Assembly: GCF_963082655.1 (NCBI RefSeq)
Contig: NC_081553.1
Location: 230,255,754-230,319,753 of the forward strand
Direction: 5' to 3'
Origin: Stomoxys calcitrans
Lineage: Eukaryota > Arthropoda > Insecta > Diptera > Muscidae
Length of the DNA stretch: 64,000 nt
Shown: positions 30,305 through 41,495 of the stretch, in pieces
Layout of the letters: every line of letters starts with the position of its first letter
Numbering within the stretch: the stretch's first letter is position 1
Made by a program: the position numbers and the translations under genes
Notes under the pieces: generated by a model
Seen by the model: the letters and a program-made list of their open reading frames with translations, nothing else
What the model was told of the DNA's origin: nothing
The model's database searches: none

Positions 30305-31655
30305 TCGTTGTCTTGGCTGTTACTAACCAGACAATGTTTTTTAAAGATATCCCTCTTCTGGCATCTCAAGCGTGCGTGTGTTTATAAAGTCTTTGGCCTA
30401 TGCTTATTGGCACCAACAACAACTACAGCTACAACACTTTGAATGCAACAACCGGCAACATAAGCAAAATTGAAAACCAAGAAGAGTTGCATCATAATCT
30501 AGAACATTTGTTCCTTGAAGGCAATTTCGCACTATCGCACAGCCACAGCAACATATGGAAGCTCCAAATGAACCCAGTGCACACAGGCTCTCCCTAGCGA
30601 AGTGCATATGGAAGTTAAAGGCGATGAGATATTGAAAAGACGACATGGATGCGAATGATGAAGAAGAAACGATGATGATGCACCAACTCAAAACAAACAC
30701 AATACAATTTTTCCCATTACATGCTTCATTTGTGGTGTTGTTTAAAGGATCTCGATGTTCCCCAGTTCCCCAATGCCATCATCATCATCAGCACCAGCTC
30801 CACACAGACATGCCGTCACATTCTCGCACTTAACACTCAAGCAAGTCGCTTGGTTGGTTGGTGAGTTGCCTGCAGCCATTTTGAGAACTCTTAACTGCGT
30901 TTGACTTCCATCAGAGCAATTCCACATGGACCCAACTTAAAGACATGAAGACATCACAGAGACTTGGAAGCAAACTAAGGGGAATTGGGATAAAAGAAAA
31001 TAAGGAAATAAATAATTACCATGAAAAACGAAATCAAAGAAAAGTTTGGAACATAAAAATATTAAAAAAAAAAAATTTAAGAAATAAATTAAAAAAATAT
31101 ATTAAAAAAATTATATAGAAATTTTTCCTTAAAAAATTCTTAAATGCAAAAAATTTGCAAACTTTAAATTTCCCAAAAAAAAAGGTTCTTGAAGTTCAAC
31201 CATTTTCATATTATAATTTAAAAATTTTGCAAAGCCTTCACTGTGACGTTCTGTGGTTACCTGCAATGTCCCAAATGCATTTGTGAATCTCATAGGAGAA
31301 AATGCATTCCTTGTCGCCCCCGGTCCCCCCACAACTACATATTCATGAGTTTGTGATGTTTGACACTAACAACCTTCTCTGCGTTGCAACAACTTGGCAG
31401 TCGAAGACCCGGCTATGCTGCTATTAATGTGATGTGATGATGGTCTCAAGTTTTGCCGAAAGTACCTCTCGGGTTGCATTGCACTGTCAATGAGCGCAAT
31501 AATTGTCTTCATTTCGAATTTCAATTCCATGATAATTCCACTTGCAACATGGTTGAACATTAAATGCGAATGTCATAAAATGCCTGTGAGTGGGTAAAAC
31601 TTTAATTTTAAAACAGCTTAAGAATCAAGTGATGGCTGAAAAGTACTATGACATG
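30305..31655. other. Anonymous single-copy DNA
   Basis: Contains short ACAACAACTACAGC and CATCATCATCATC runs and an A/T-rich zone at 31060-31140. Frames at 30400-30597 (+) and 30404-30700 (-) overlap, are short and lack known domains. Confidence 0.45.
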
Positions 31656-31659
31656 ATTA

Positions 31660-32800
31660 TCCGTTCTAAAGTTGGCCGCATACAACTTTTGGGGAAAAAC
31701 TAATTTTCGTAGACATTTCGACTCAAATATGGATATCAAATTCGTGCTGCACTTCCAAATCCCTTTAATTTGTCCCATATTGCCATGGCCGGTATATATA
31801 AACCGTTTGGAGCGTGTTTTGGGGCGGCCACCGGCACTTTGCACTGAAATAAAGTTCAATTTAGGGGGAGCTTTAGGGCTTACCCCAAAACACTTGGCTC
31901 CAAAATTAGATATCAAATTCGTTTTCTACTCTCAAATACCTTTCATTTGAGTCTTATATTGTCATAATGGGTCAAATAACTCATTTGACGTTTCTTTAGG
32001 GGGAAAAGCGCCACATAGACTTGGGCCCGAATTTTAATGTCATATTCGTAATCTACCCCCTAATACCTTTCATTTGAGTCCCATAAGGCCATGGTCGGCT
32101 AATATGCCCGTTTGGGGGTTTTTGGTGGTGGGCAACCTGGCAACCTTGGACTGCCTAAAACTTTTCATTTGAGTCCCATATTGACATGAACTTCGAATAT
32201 ATCTGTTAAGAGAAGTTTTGGGGTTGGGGGTGGGGCCCGCTGGGTACTTGGACCAAATTTTAATACCATTTTCGTTTTCTGGTCTTCAATAACTTTCATT
32301 TGATACCCTTATTGTGCCCATCGGACCACTTTCGAATATGGGTGGCGTTTTTGGGGTAAGGGGGAGGGTTCGCCTCCACCCGATATCTAAAAATTGTATA
32401 GCCTATGTTTCCTTCCAGACAAACCGTTCGGTTCAGCGAAGTATCATATAGTCATAATGGGTCTAATGGCGTTTTTGAGGGGTGGTGTGACCCCCTATAC
32501 TTCGATCCGATTTAATATGCCAGATTCGAAATCTACTCACGAATACCTTTCATTGGAGCCCCATGTTGAAATGAAGGTATAATATGTCTGTTTGGGGGGG
32601 TTTTGGGTTGGAGCGGCCCAATGGGTACTTTAACTCAAATTTCAAACACCATATTCGTATTCTACTCTCCAATACCTTTCATTTGAGATCTATATTGTCC
32701 AGATCGGTCCACTTGTGTTTTTGGCGTAAGGGGGAGGGTCCGTCCCCCTTCCGATATTGAAAAATGATATAGCCTATGTTTCGTTCTAGACCAACCTACA
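31660..32800 (-). mobile_element. D-family repeat array, minus
   Basis: About eight irregular units (125-170 bp) carrying the complement of CAATATGGGACTCAAATGAA then AGGTATT, spaced by GGGGT/GGGG-rich linkers (GGTTTTGGGTTGGAGCGG). The right end matches the family start region: GATATTGAAAAATGATATAG, CCTATGTTTCGTTCTAGACC. No transposase or RT. D1 (here) and D2 (35305) form an inverted pair about 2.5 kb apart. Confidence 0.72.
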
Positions 32801-33298
32801 CAAGATGTCAAAGGGCTTAACAGAACTCACTTTCCGAAAATAAGGCAAAATAAATGCGCTATTTATGGGACCAAGACCCTAAATCGAGAGACAGGTCTAA
32901 TGGCAGTTATACCTAAATCTGGACCGATCCGGGCCAAACTGGAGAGGAACGGATAATAAATGTGGATTTTATGGGCCAAAGACCTTAAATTTGCAGATCG
33001 GTCCTAATGTGGGCTAAATCAAAATATTATCCGATATAACCAATCTTCGAACTTAACCTGCCTACGGACAAAAAGAGGATCTGTGGAAAGTTTCAGCTGA
33101 ATATCTACATTTTTAAAGACCATAGCGTGATTTCAACAGAAAGACGTACAGACGGACGGACATGGTTAAATCGTCTTAGATTTTTACTACAGTCAAAAAT
33201 ATATCTACTTTTTAGGGTCGAAAATGGATATTTCGATGTGTTGCAAAAGGAATGACAAAATGAATATACCCCCATTTATCTGTGGTTGGTATAAAAAT
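32801..33298 (+). mobile_element. B-family element, 5' truncated
   Basis: Two worn units, then the 3' end: CGAACTTAACCTGCCTACGG, ATATCTACATTTTTAAAGAC, CATAGCGTGATTTCAACAG, (GACA/GACG) block, GACATGGTTAAATCGTCTTA, AAATGGATATTTCGATGTG, AATATACCCCCATTTATCTG. It joins D-family sequence directly on the left. Confidence 0.75.
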
Positions 33299-33351
33299 TG
33301 ATTAAAATTTGATTCATGAAGAAAATTGTGTCAAAATATTCTGATTAAACA

Positions 33352-33417
33352 CTGGATTCGCACTCAGGCACTCTGCGTCAAAGGAGGAAAGGCTAACCAC
33401 TGCGGCACGGTGGCCTC
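33352..33417 (-). mobile_element. tRNA-like SINE head, divergent
   Basis: Minus strand: GGAGGCCACCGTGCCGCAGT then GGTTAGCCTTTCCTCC and a box B GAGTGCGAATCCAGTG. The box spacing is tRNA-like. The GGCCACCGT start matches the main SINE, but CCGCAGTGGTTAGC differs from its GCGCAGAGGTTAGC, so this could be a second subfamily. The body is missing. Confidence 0.6.
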
Positions 33418-33419
33418 CC

Positions 33420-33870
33420 CGTACAACTGCAACTCACTGTATTAAATGTTGAAGTACGCGCGGAAAAAACAAGGCCTAGAAGTCTAATCAGCCGATCGGG
33501 ACTATAGGGCAACTATGTATATTTATTTACATATGGGCTTATCCGTAGCATACATATTAAATACGGATGTTATGGATGCACGGTTCTAATACAATTCTCT
33601 GTTCCAAATTTTAGCAAAATCGGGTACGAAAATTCTTTATATGAATTGAAGGCCGTAAGCAGAGAAATTTGTTTATATCATGCTTACATGACCATGAAGG
33701 CCGATAAAACCCAACTTCGTAGCTGAGCTATTTATGGACGAAAAAAAGGGTGCAGAATACGTCAGCTAATTATTGTGAATTTTGACCACTGTAGCGTTAT
33801 ACTAAGAGACGGACTAGATAGTCCTATGTCTGTCCGTCTGTCTTTATGGTTATATACATTTCTCATAGGG
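33420..33870 (+). mobile_element. Very degraded mini-me-like relic
   Basis: Faint traces only: AATTTTAGCAAAATCGGG near 33609, CACTGTAGCGTTATACTAAG near 33787, a short CTGTCCGTCTGTCT at 33830-33844. The order fits unit, core and (GTCY)n, but similarity is low. Confidence 0.4.
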
Positions 33871-34840
33871 TGATATATAAACTTTTTCACATTTTTCACC
33901 ATATTTTCTATGGTGTTGGATATAAACAACAGCTTTAATTACCCCACCACTTTTGTTTTTGTTTATTCCACAATAGCACATTTTGTATTTTTATGCTGCA
34001 AAAGATGAAACTCCTTGGAGCGTCCATTAATGTTGTTTGAAGTGCCAACAGTTGTATTCATAAAAAATATTTGCAACAATTGCTGACTCTCGTATAACCA
34101 CTTTTACTGCCTTCTTAGATTGCTTAAAGCTTTGCAACTCAAACTTTGTTGGGAAAATTTAATGCAATTTTTTGCCCATTCACAGCCATTGTATTTGGAT
34201 GTTGCAAGTATTAATCTTAAGCATACAATCCCTCATACTCCCCACCCGCCCCCTCCCCATCCCTTATAAGTGGATTTTTCTTGCACTTGCTTTCATCAGT
34301 GTTTCTTACGATTCGCATTTTTGTTCAACAGCCATAAATTGTTGGCGACTGTGTGCGATTCGGCATCTGTTGGCGTGTGTGAGTGCGAATTATTCCACCA
34401 TAATTGCAACATCCTTTGGAGCATTAATTAAAGAGAAATTTCCCATTGTTGTTTGTTAAATGGCAATGCATTTAAAGTTGCATTCACAAAATGTGTGATT
34501 ATCCGGTGGTTGTTTAAGAATGCGAATGTGTGCATCAAATTGTTAAGCCTATACCGTATGTGTGTATGAGGAACATTAATAAATTGCTTTACCATTCTTC
34601 AAGGAGTTTAAGAGGAAGTGAAAAATGTTTTAATTGAGGAACGGAAAAATATTTAAGCATTAGCAATGTTATAAATGAATTAACTTATGCGGATATAGTC
34701 ATGAAAACCTATTTGCTTAGAATTCTTAAATCGCACTTAATGTTCCGATTTAATAGAAACAGCGTGAAAAGAAGTAATAATGCAGTAGGGGGGAACACCA
34801 TTTGCCTTCCGCAAACCCGGTGTAGACTTAGGGTATTGGT
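33871..34840. other. Anonymous single-copy DNA
   Basis: Nothing recognised. The 95-codon plus frame at 34172-34459 has a hydrophobic start but no known domain and lies in TGTGTG/ATTTTT-rich sequence. Confidence 0.45.
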
Positions 34841-34907
34841 TTCTAAGACGGACTTAAAATGCCTACGGAAAAAAAACTTCGATATCTATTTTTAAGACCC
34901 TACAGTA

Positions 34908-35224
34908 CAGTAGCCACCGTAGCGCAGAGGTTAGAATGTCCGCCTATGACACTGAACACCTGGGTTCGAATCCTGGCGAGACCATCAGAAAATAATTTTC
35001 AGCGGTGGGTTTCCCCTCCTAATGCAGGCAACATTTGTGAGGTAATATGCCTTGTAAAACTTCTCTTCGAAGAGATGTCGCACTGCGGCACGCCGTTCGG
35101 ACTGGGCTATAAAAAGGAGGTCGCCTATCATTGAGCTTCAACTTGAATTTGACTGCACTCATTGATAGGTGAGAAGTTTGCCCCTGTTCCTTAGTGGAAT
35201 GTTCGTGGGCGAAATTTGCAATTT
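34908..35224 (+). mobile_element. Full-length SINE with TSD
   Basis: Box A TAGCGCAGAGGTTAGAATG, box B TGGGTTCGAATCCTGG, body GGCTATAAAAAGGAGG, 3' end GGGCGAAATTTGCA. Short target duplication TACAGTA at 34901-34907 and 35225-35231. The target is a B-like relic (CGATATCTATTTTTAAGACC at 34880-34900). Good condition suggests a fairly young copy. Confidence 0.9.
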
Positions 35225-35304
35225 TACAGTATTATTCTTGAGCCAAATCCAATCATCCAAATAGAGGGTCTAGTGTCGGACCGGTGCCGCTAATGTCCAA
35301 ATTT

Positions 35305-36775
35305 AATCTTATATATAAAATTCAATTTGTTCCTTGAAATTTTCACAGATTATGTAGGTTGGTCTGGAAGGAAACATAGGCTATATAATTTTTTGATATT
35401 GGGAGGGGGCGGACCCTCCCCCTTACCCCAAAAGTACTACCCAAAAATTAAAGTGGACCAATCGGGATAATATGGGATTCAAATGAAAGGTATTCAAGAG
35501 TAGAGTACGAAGTTCAGAATAAAAGTTGGGTTCAAGTACCTGGGGAGCCGCTCCAGCCCCAAAACCCCTTAAAATAAGTTTATTTGACGATCATGACAAT
35601 ATGGGACTCAAATGAAAGATATTCGGGAGTAGATTACGAATATGATGAGGATTTAGTAATAGGTTTTATAATTTATTGATAACAGAAGGGGCGGACCCTC
35701 CACCGTTACCCCAAAAACACCAGCCAAAATCAAAAGTGGACCGATAAGGACAATATGGATATCAAATGAAAAGTATGCGGGAGCAGATAACAAAACTGGT
35801 ATACAAATTCATGTCGTAGTATAGGGGGTCATCCCATTCCCACGAAAACGCCGAAAATGGGCAGATTAGCCAATCACGGATATATGGGACTCGGTTTCTT
35901 TGATCCGTATAAACTGAAAAATGGCAGAATTGATTTTCTCGAAATTTTCGCTTACTGTGTCGGTTGGCCTGGAAAAAAAACATAGACTATATAATTTTTC
36001 GGTATCGGAAGGGGGACGGACCCTCCCCCTTATGCCAAAGACACATCCCAAAATCAAAAGTGGACCGATCGGGACAATATAGGTATCAAATGAAAGGTAT
36101 TGGAGAGGAGAATACGAATATGGTATTAAAATTTGAGTCTAAGTACCCATCGGGTAGCCCCAACCCCAAAACTCCCCTAAACAGACATATTGGACGTTCA
36201 TTTCGATATTCGATATATATTCGAAGTTCATGTCAAAATGGGATTCAAATGAAAAGTATTAGGCAGTAGATTACAAATATGGCATAAAACATTAGGTCCA
36301 AGTAATGAGAGGTCGCCCACCCCCAAAAACCCCCAAATGGGCATATTAGCCGACCATGGCTATATGGGACTCAAATGAAAGGTATTAGGGAGTAGATTAC
36401 GAATATGACATTAAAATTCGCACCCAAGTCTAGGTGGCGCTTTTCCACCTAAAGAAATTTCAAATGGGTTATTTGACCCATTATGACAATATGAGACTCA
36501 AATGAATGATATTTGGGAGTATTAATCGAATTTGATATCCAATTTTGGAGCCAAGTGTTTTGGGGTACACCCTATACGCCCCCTAAATTGAACTCCATTT
36601 CAGTGCAAAGTGCCCCAGCCCTAAAACACCCTCCAAACGGTTTATATATACCGGCCATGGCAATATGGGGCTCAAATTAAAGGAATTTGGAAGTGCAGCA
36701 CGAATTTGATACCCCTATTTGAGTCGAAATACCTGAGGTGCCATCCCTCCCCTAATGAGAACATTACCCTAAGGA
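35305..36775 (+). mobile_element. D-family repeat array, plus
   Basis: Starts TTATATATAAAATTCAATTT, TTGAAATTTTCACAGATTAT, GGTTGGTCTGGAAGGAAACA, TAGGCTATATAATTTTTTGA and GGGGGCGGACCCTCCCCC, a GC-rich palindrome. Then about nine units follow, with GACTCAAATGAAAGGTATT at 35598, 36247, 36371 and others. The palindrome-plus-start block recurs internally at 35950-36030. No coding capacity. Confidence 0.75.
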
Positions 36776-36798
36776 AGAACATTACCACCATGAACCGC

Positions 36799-37049
36799 GA
36801 AGGGGCAAATTCTCACACATCAATGAGTGGTTTTCGATTCAAGTTTAATCTTCATGATAAAGGACATTTTTTATAACCGATTCCGAACGGCGTCCCGCAA
36901 TGCGACACCTTTTTGGGGGAAATTTTTTAAATTACCATGCATGACATTGTACCTCGCAAATGTCGCCAACATAAAGCGGGGATAAACACCGCTTTGTCCG
37001 ACGTTCTCGTCAGAATTCGAACATGCTCAGCGTCATAGGCTACAATGGC
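36799..37049 (-). mobile_element. SINE lacking box A
   Basis: Body and box B are recognisable (AGAATTCGAACATGCTCAGC, 37011; TGCGACACCTTTTTGGGG, 36900). At the head, CGTCATAGGC joins TACAATGG, deleting the 20 bp that normally hold GGACATGCTAACCTCTGCGC, i.e. box A. Such a copy could not start Pol III transcription. Otherwise divergent. Confidence 0.8.
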
Positions 37050-37643
37050 ACGAATTCGATATCCGCATTCGGGGCGAAGTTTCCGCACCCTAAACAGATA
37101 GAAAGTTAAAGAAGGCGCAGCGGAGCGGGCCCTGTTCGGCTAGTAGTTTTATAAAAAAATAACAACAAATGCTCACCGTTTGCAGATCTAATCCAAAATA
37201 GAAAAGTTAAAATGAGAAAAATATGCATAAAATTTGCTTATGAATGAATATTTGCTACAACATTTTTAACAAATTTCATTTAATAAACATATTTAAGCTC
37301 AGTTTCACAGAAAATGATTGAACACCAATACAATTCCATAGCAAACCTCAGCTGTTGACATGTGAAACTATTTCCACATAAATGATCATATGCGCTCCAA
37401 AAAGAAAATACAATTTTCATTAGTACGTGTATGTCCTCTCAACAACATATTTTTTCATGCCTAGATAAGGGAGTTGAAGAAATCGAAGTTCGTAATGAAG
37501 TGTGAGTATATGGGTGTGAACCATACTCAAAATTTATGAAGAGAAAAAATAAGAGAAGAGAGTTGCCGTTTGGCAAACAAAATAAATATAAAATTAAATT
37601 AAATAAAAAGAAAAAAAAATGATATAAACAAAAAATATAAAAT
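37050..37643. other. Anonymous AT-rich DNA
   Basis: GAAGGCGCAGCGGAGCGGGC CCTGTTCGGCTAGTAGTTT at 37112-37150 is the only GC-rich stretch and might be a mobile element end. Nothing else recognised. Confidence 0.4.
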
Positions 37644-38956
37644 AAAACAAGTAAAAAGGCGTTAAGTTCGGCCGGGCCGAACTTTGGATACCCACCACCT
37701 CGGGTATATATGTAAACCACCTTTCATCAAAATCCGGTGAAAATTGCATACCTTATGTCCCATCGCAGTTATATCGAAATATGTTCCGATTTGGACCAAA
37801 TACTAATAAGTGCAGTAGCTATATCTAAAAATAGACCGATCTGAACCATATACGATACGGATGTCGAAAAGCCTAACATAAGTCACTGTGTCAAATTTCA
37901 GTGAAATCGGATTTTAAATGTGCCTTTTATGGGACCAAGACTTTAGATCGAGATATCGGTCTATTTGGCAGCAATATTCAAATATGTACCGATTTGAGCC
38001 AAGTTGCAGAAATATTTCAAAGACCCTAACACAAAGCACTGTCCCAAATTTCGGCGAAATCGGACAATAAATGCGCCTTTTATAGGCCCAAAACCTTAAA
38101 TCGAGAGATCGGCAGCTATATCCAAATCTGGTCCGATCTGGGCCAAAATGCAGAAAGTTTTTGAAAAGCCTAACGCAACTCACTCTCCCAAATTTCGGCG
38201 ATTTCGGACAACAAATGCGCTTTTTATGGGCCCAAAACCTTAAACCGAGAGATCGGTCTATATGGTAGCTATATCCAACTCTAGACCGATCTGAGCCAAA
38301 TTAAAGAAAAATGTTGAGGGGCCTAACACAACTCACTGTCCCAAATTTCGGCGACATTGGACAATAAATGCGCCTTTTATGGGCCCAAGACCTTAAATCG
38401 TGAGATCGGTCTATATGGCAGTTATATCCAAATGTAAACCGATCTGAGCCAAATTAAAGAAAAATGTTGAGGGCTTAACACAACTCACTGTACCAATTTT
38501 CGGCGACAACGGAGAATAAATGCGCCTTTTATGGGTCGAAAACCTTAAATTGAGAGATCGGCAGCTTTATCCAAATCTGAACCGATCTGGGCCAAATTGA
38601 AGAAGAATGTCGACTGGCCTGCAACACAACTCACTGTTCCAAATTTCAGCAAAATCGAATAATAAATATGGCTTTTATGGGCCTAAGACCCTAAATCGCG
38701 GATCGGTCTATATGGGGGCTATATGAAGACATATTCCGATATAGCCCATCTTCGAACTTAACCTGCTTATGGACAAAAAAGAATCTATGCAAAGTTTCAG
38801 CTCAATATCTCTATTTTTAAAGACTGTAGCGTGATTTCAACAGACAGACAGACGGACATGGCTATATATACTATATAGGCTCGGAAATGGATATTTCGAT
38901 GTGTTGCAAACGGAATGACAAAATGAATATACCCCCATCCTTCGGTGGTGGGAATA
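37644..38956 (+). mobile_element. Complete B-family element, 1.3 kb
   Basis: Reference copy. Starts AAACAAGTAAAAAGGCG, TTAAGTTCGGCCGGGCCGAA, CTTTGGATACCCACCACCTC. Then seven to eight units of 150-165 bp with AAATTTCGGCGAAATCGGAC, AATAAATGCGCCTTTTATGG, GAGATCGGTCTATATGGCAG and CAAATCTGGACCGATCTG. The end is GACTGTAGCGTGATTTCAAC, short GACA/GACG, GGACATGGCTATATATAC, ATGGATATTTCGATGTG, ATATACCCCCATCCTTCGG. Shares its first 40 bp with family A. Confidence 0.82.
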
Positions 38957-38969
38957 ACAATGTAAAAAA

Positions 38970-39060
38970 TGTCCTATGACCCTATAAGCATAGGTTCAAA
39001 TCCTGCTAAGAATATTGGAAAATATTGTCAGCGGTACTAGGCCATATAAAAACATCTCCC
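38970..39060 (+). mobile_element. Possible SINE head relic
   Basis: CTATAAGCATAGGTTCAAAT CCTGCTAAG and TTGTCAGCGGTACTAGGCC could be a worn box B and body of the main SINE. Too divergent to be sure. Confidence 0.35.
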
Positions 39061-41495
39061 TCGGAATGATAAAGTTAACATGGCACCATCTTTCGTTTTG
39101 TTTGCGCAATAAATGACCATGATCTTCAAGTGATTAACCTCTTACTTTCTAAATTCCATAGTCTGAAATCCTATTTTAAATACAATATTTCAGATTTTCC
39201 TTATCGAAATAATTGTTTAGAGGCGGCAACACTATTAAAGAGCAATAGCAGATGCTAGTGACTGTAACTGTGTTGGTGTTGGTGTGGCTGTGGCTGTGGC
39301 TGTGAGTGCTTTTGTATGTCAATAGATGTAATAAGTATTCTGTCATCAGCATAAGACAATCTTTGAAATGTCATTGAAATAATGGTGACAATGATACCCA
39401 TCTCTTGCTCATTAGCTTTCTCTCTCTCTCACACTCGCTCACTCATCTCTTTGCCGTGACGATGGCATGTTAATGATGACACTGTACGTGAGATTCAAGG
39501 CATGCCACTTTGTTTTCCAATCGCTTTTCTTTTCATGATATTTCATGCTGCTACGGCAATAACGGCGGTGGTAACGCGTAGCCACGTAGCCAACCATTCA
39601 GCAGATGGGTTTGGTATTTTTCTGGAGAAAAGTAGAGGGTAGGTGGTGATGAGGTTAGGCCATATCACCCAGAGCATAGGTGGCGATTCGATGTCGTAGG
39701 GTGTTGCCTGGGCGTTTGGCCAAAGGTGTAACTATTGCTGCGCTCCTCCCTGGGCTTCGGCAGGATGTGAGCAAGCAAAGCCAAAGAATCACAGCCGGTA
39801 TCAGCGTTCACCATGAATCATGTGAACGTTTTCAACTCGCTGACATCGCAACGATGGATGGATGGGTGGAAGGATGGATATTGGGTATCAATCTCCTTGA
39901 GATATCAGCACAATACATTTCATCAAATCAATATCTTAGCACTAGATCTGTGCGCCAATGAAAACAAGATGAAAAGATAGCCTCATTCATTGTCGTGCTT
40001 GTTGCCTTTTTCATTGTAAGAAAACTTTTTTTTTATTTGTTTTTCAATGCCATTATCTTCAATGCTCCACCAAAGCATTGCCTTCCTCGTCCCTTCTACG
40101 CAGGATTGCTTGCCTGCAGGTGCGGCTGCCGCTGCCCCTGGACGATTATGAACCATGACAATGCCAGGCCAGTGAAGGAGGGATGGGGAGTGAGAGCATC
40201 TTTTCAGCAATGCTCACATGGGAAGGATGCATCATTCAATAATTTCATTGTTTGTCTTCTCCTCCCTCCACCACAAATACCCTTAACCACAGCAAGCATG
40301 AGGCCTCAAGCGGAGCGGAGGGAAATGCCGTATATTTGCTTTTCTCATCCATCTCCTTCATGAACAAAGGAAATAATCTTCAAGGATACTTTTTCAATGG
40401 CGTTCTTTTGTTTTTGTTTGTGTTCCTCTTGCTTATTGCTGCTGTTGTTGTTTTTGTTCTCATTCTTTCAGTCTGTCGTTTAGCTTAACTCACATATTGC
40501 AACTGAAGGCAAAAGTTTTGTTTTTTTTTTGACTTTTCCTTTGCCAACAGCTGCTGCCGAAGCTATTGCTGCTGCCGCTGCTGTTGTTCCATGGGAATTC
40601 GTTTAGATTTCTGAGAAGAAATACAAATTTTAATAAACTTTAACCGGAGAATTGCTTTCGATATTTCTTTTGACAAACTATTTATGGCTTTTTGGTTTGC
40701 TTTTAATCCAAGGCAATAAATAAACGCATGGATGTAGGTGGATAAATGTGGCCAGATGGGAGGATGACAGCTTGAGAGAATGGGCAATATGACTCTGAAG
40801 ATACATGAGTATCTAGGGATTTAAGTTTCAAATGCCTTTAAATGTACGCCATGAATTTTCAAGAAGCGCCAGTGAAAAGGTGTTGAAAGAACAATCCCAC
40901 AGAGAATAGAACAGAGTGAAGAAACAAAACAAGCCCAACAAAAATTCATGAGTTCAAGGCAAGTCTCCTTGAACTGATGCCCCATCTTAAGCTCTTGGTT
41001 AACAAGGTAATTTTGTGTTCTAAACAAACAACAGATATTTTTCTCTTTTCCTAATCAAGGAAATGTAGGATTTATTTTAAATTCCTATTGGGTGATGGCC
41101 GAGCAGAGTGGGTAATGCAGATGTTAAGCTAAATTTAAATGGAATTTATAAATTTACGAAAAACTAGAAAAAAAAATTTGGCAAAAAAATCATTTAACTT
41201 GTACAAGTCGATGATTTGAGATATATCAAACAGCCATTTAAATCTGGAGACTAAGAACGCCGGCACTCTAAGGCTTTTGCTTACCCCAACTTGGAATTTC
41301 CAAATCCGCCAGACCACATTACAGCAAAGTCGTAGTCAAAATCTTGAAATAGCACAACATGAGGTATTACTTTAAAATGAAAACTATGCCTACGATTGGA
41401 CCGATATTAAAAATTACCACTTCACTTTTTGCCTTAAATGGCTATGACAGAACATTTGTCCCATTAGCCGAACATAGAAAAGATTTCCTCATTAT
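39061..41495. other. Anonymous single-copy DNA, longest in window
   Basis: About 2.4 kb. Short tandem stretches: TTGGTGTTGGTGTGGCTG at 39273-39302, TCTCTCTCTCTC at 39419, GCTGCTGTTGTTGTTTTTG near 40439. Frames at 39680-39961, 39995-40363 and others lack known domains. Conserved regulatory DNA or introns are possible but not provable here. Confidence 0.45.

Noticed and set aside
34908..34995. Possible tRNA gene (good box A and box B)
   Set aside because: No closing acceptor stem, and the sequence continues as a 310-bp repeat with target duplication; it is a SINE head.
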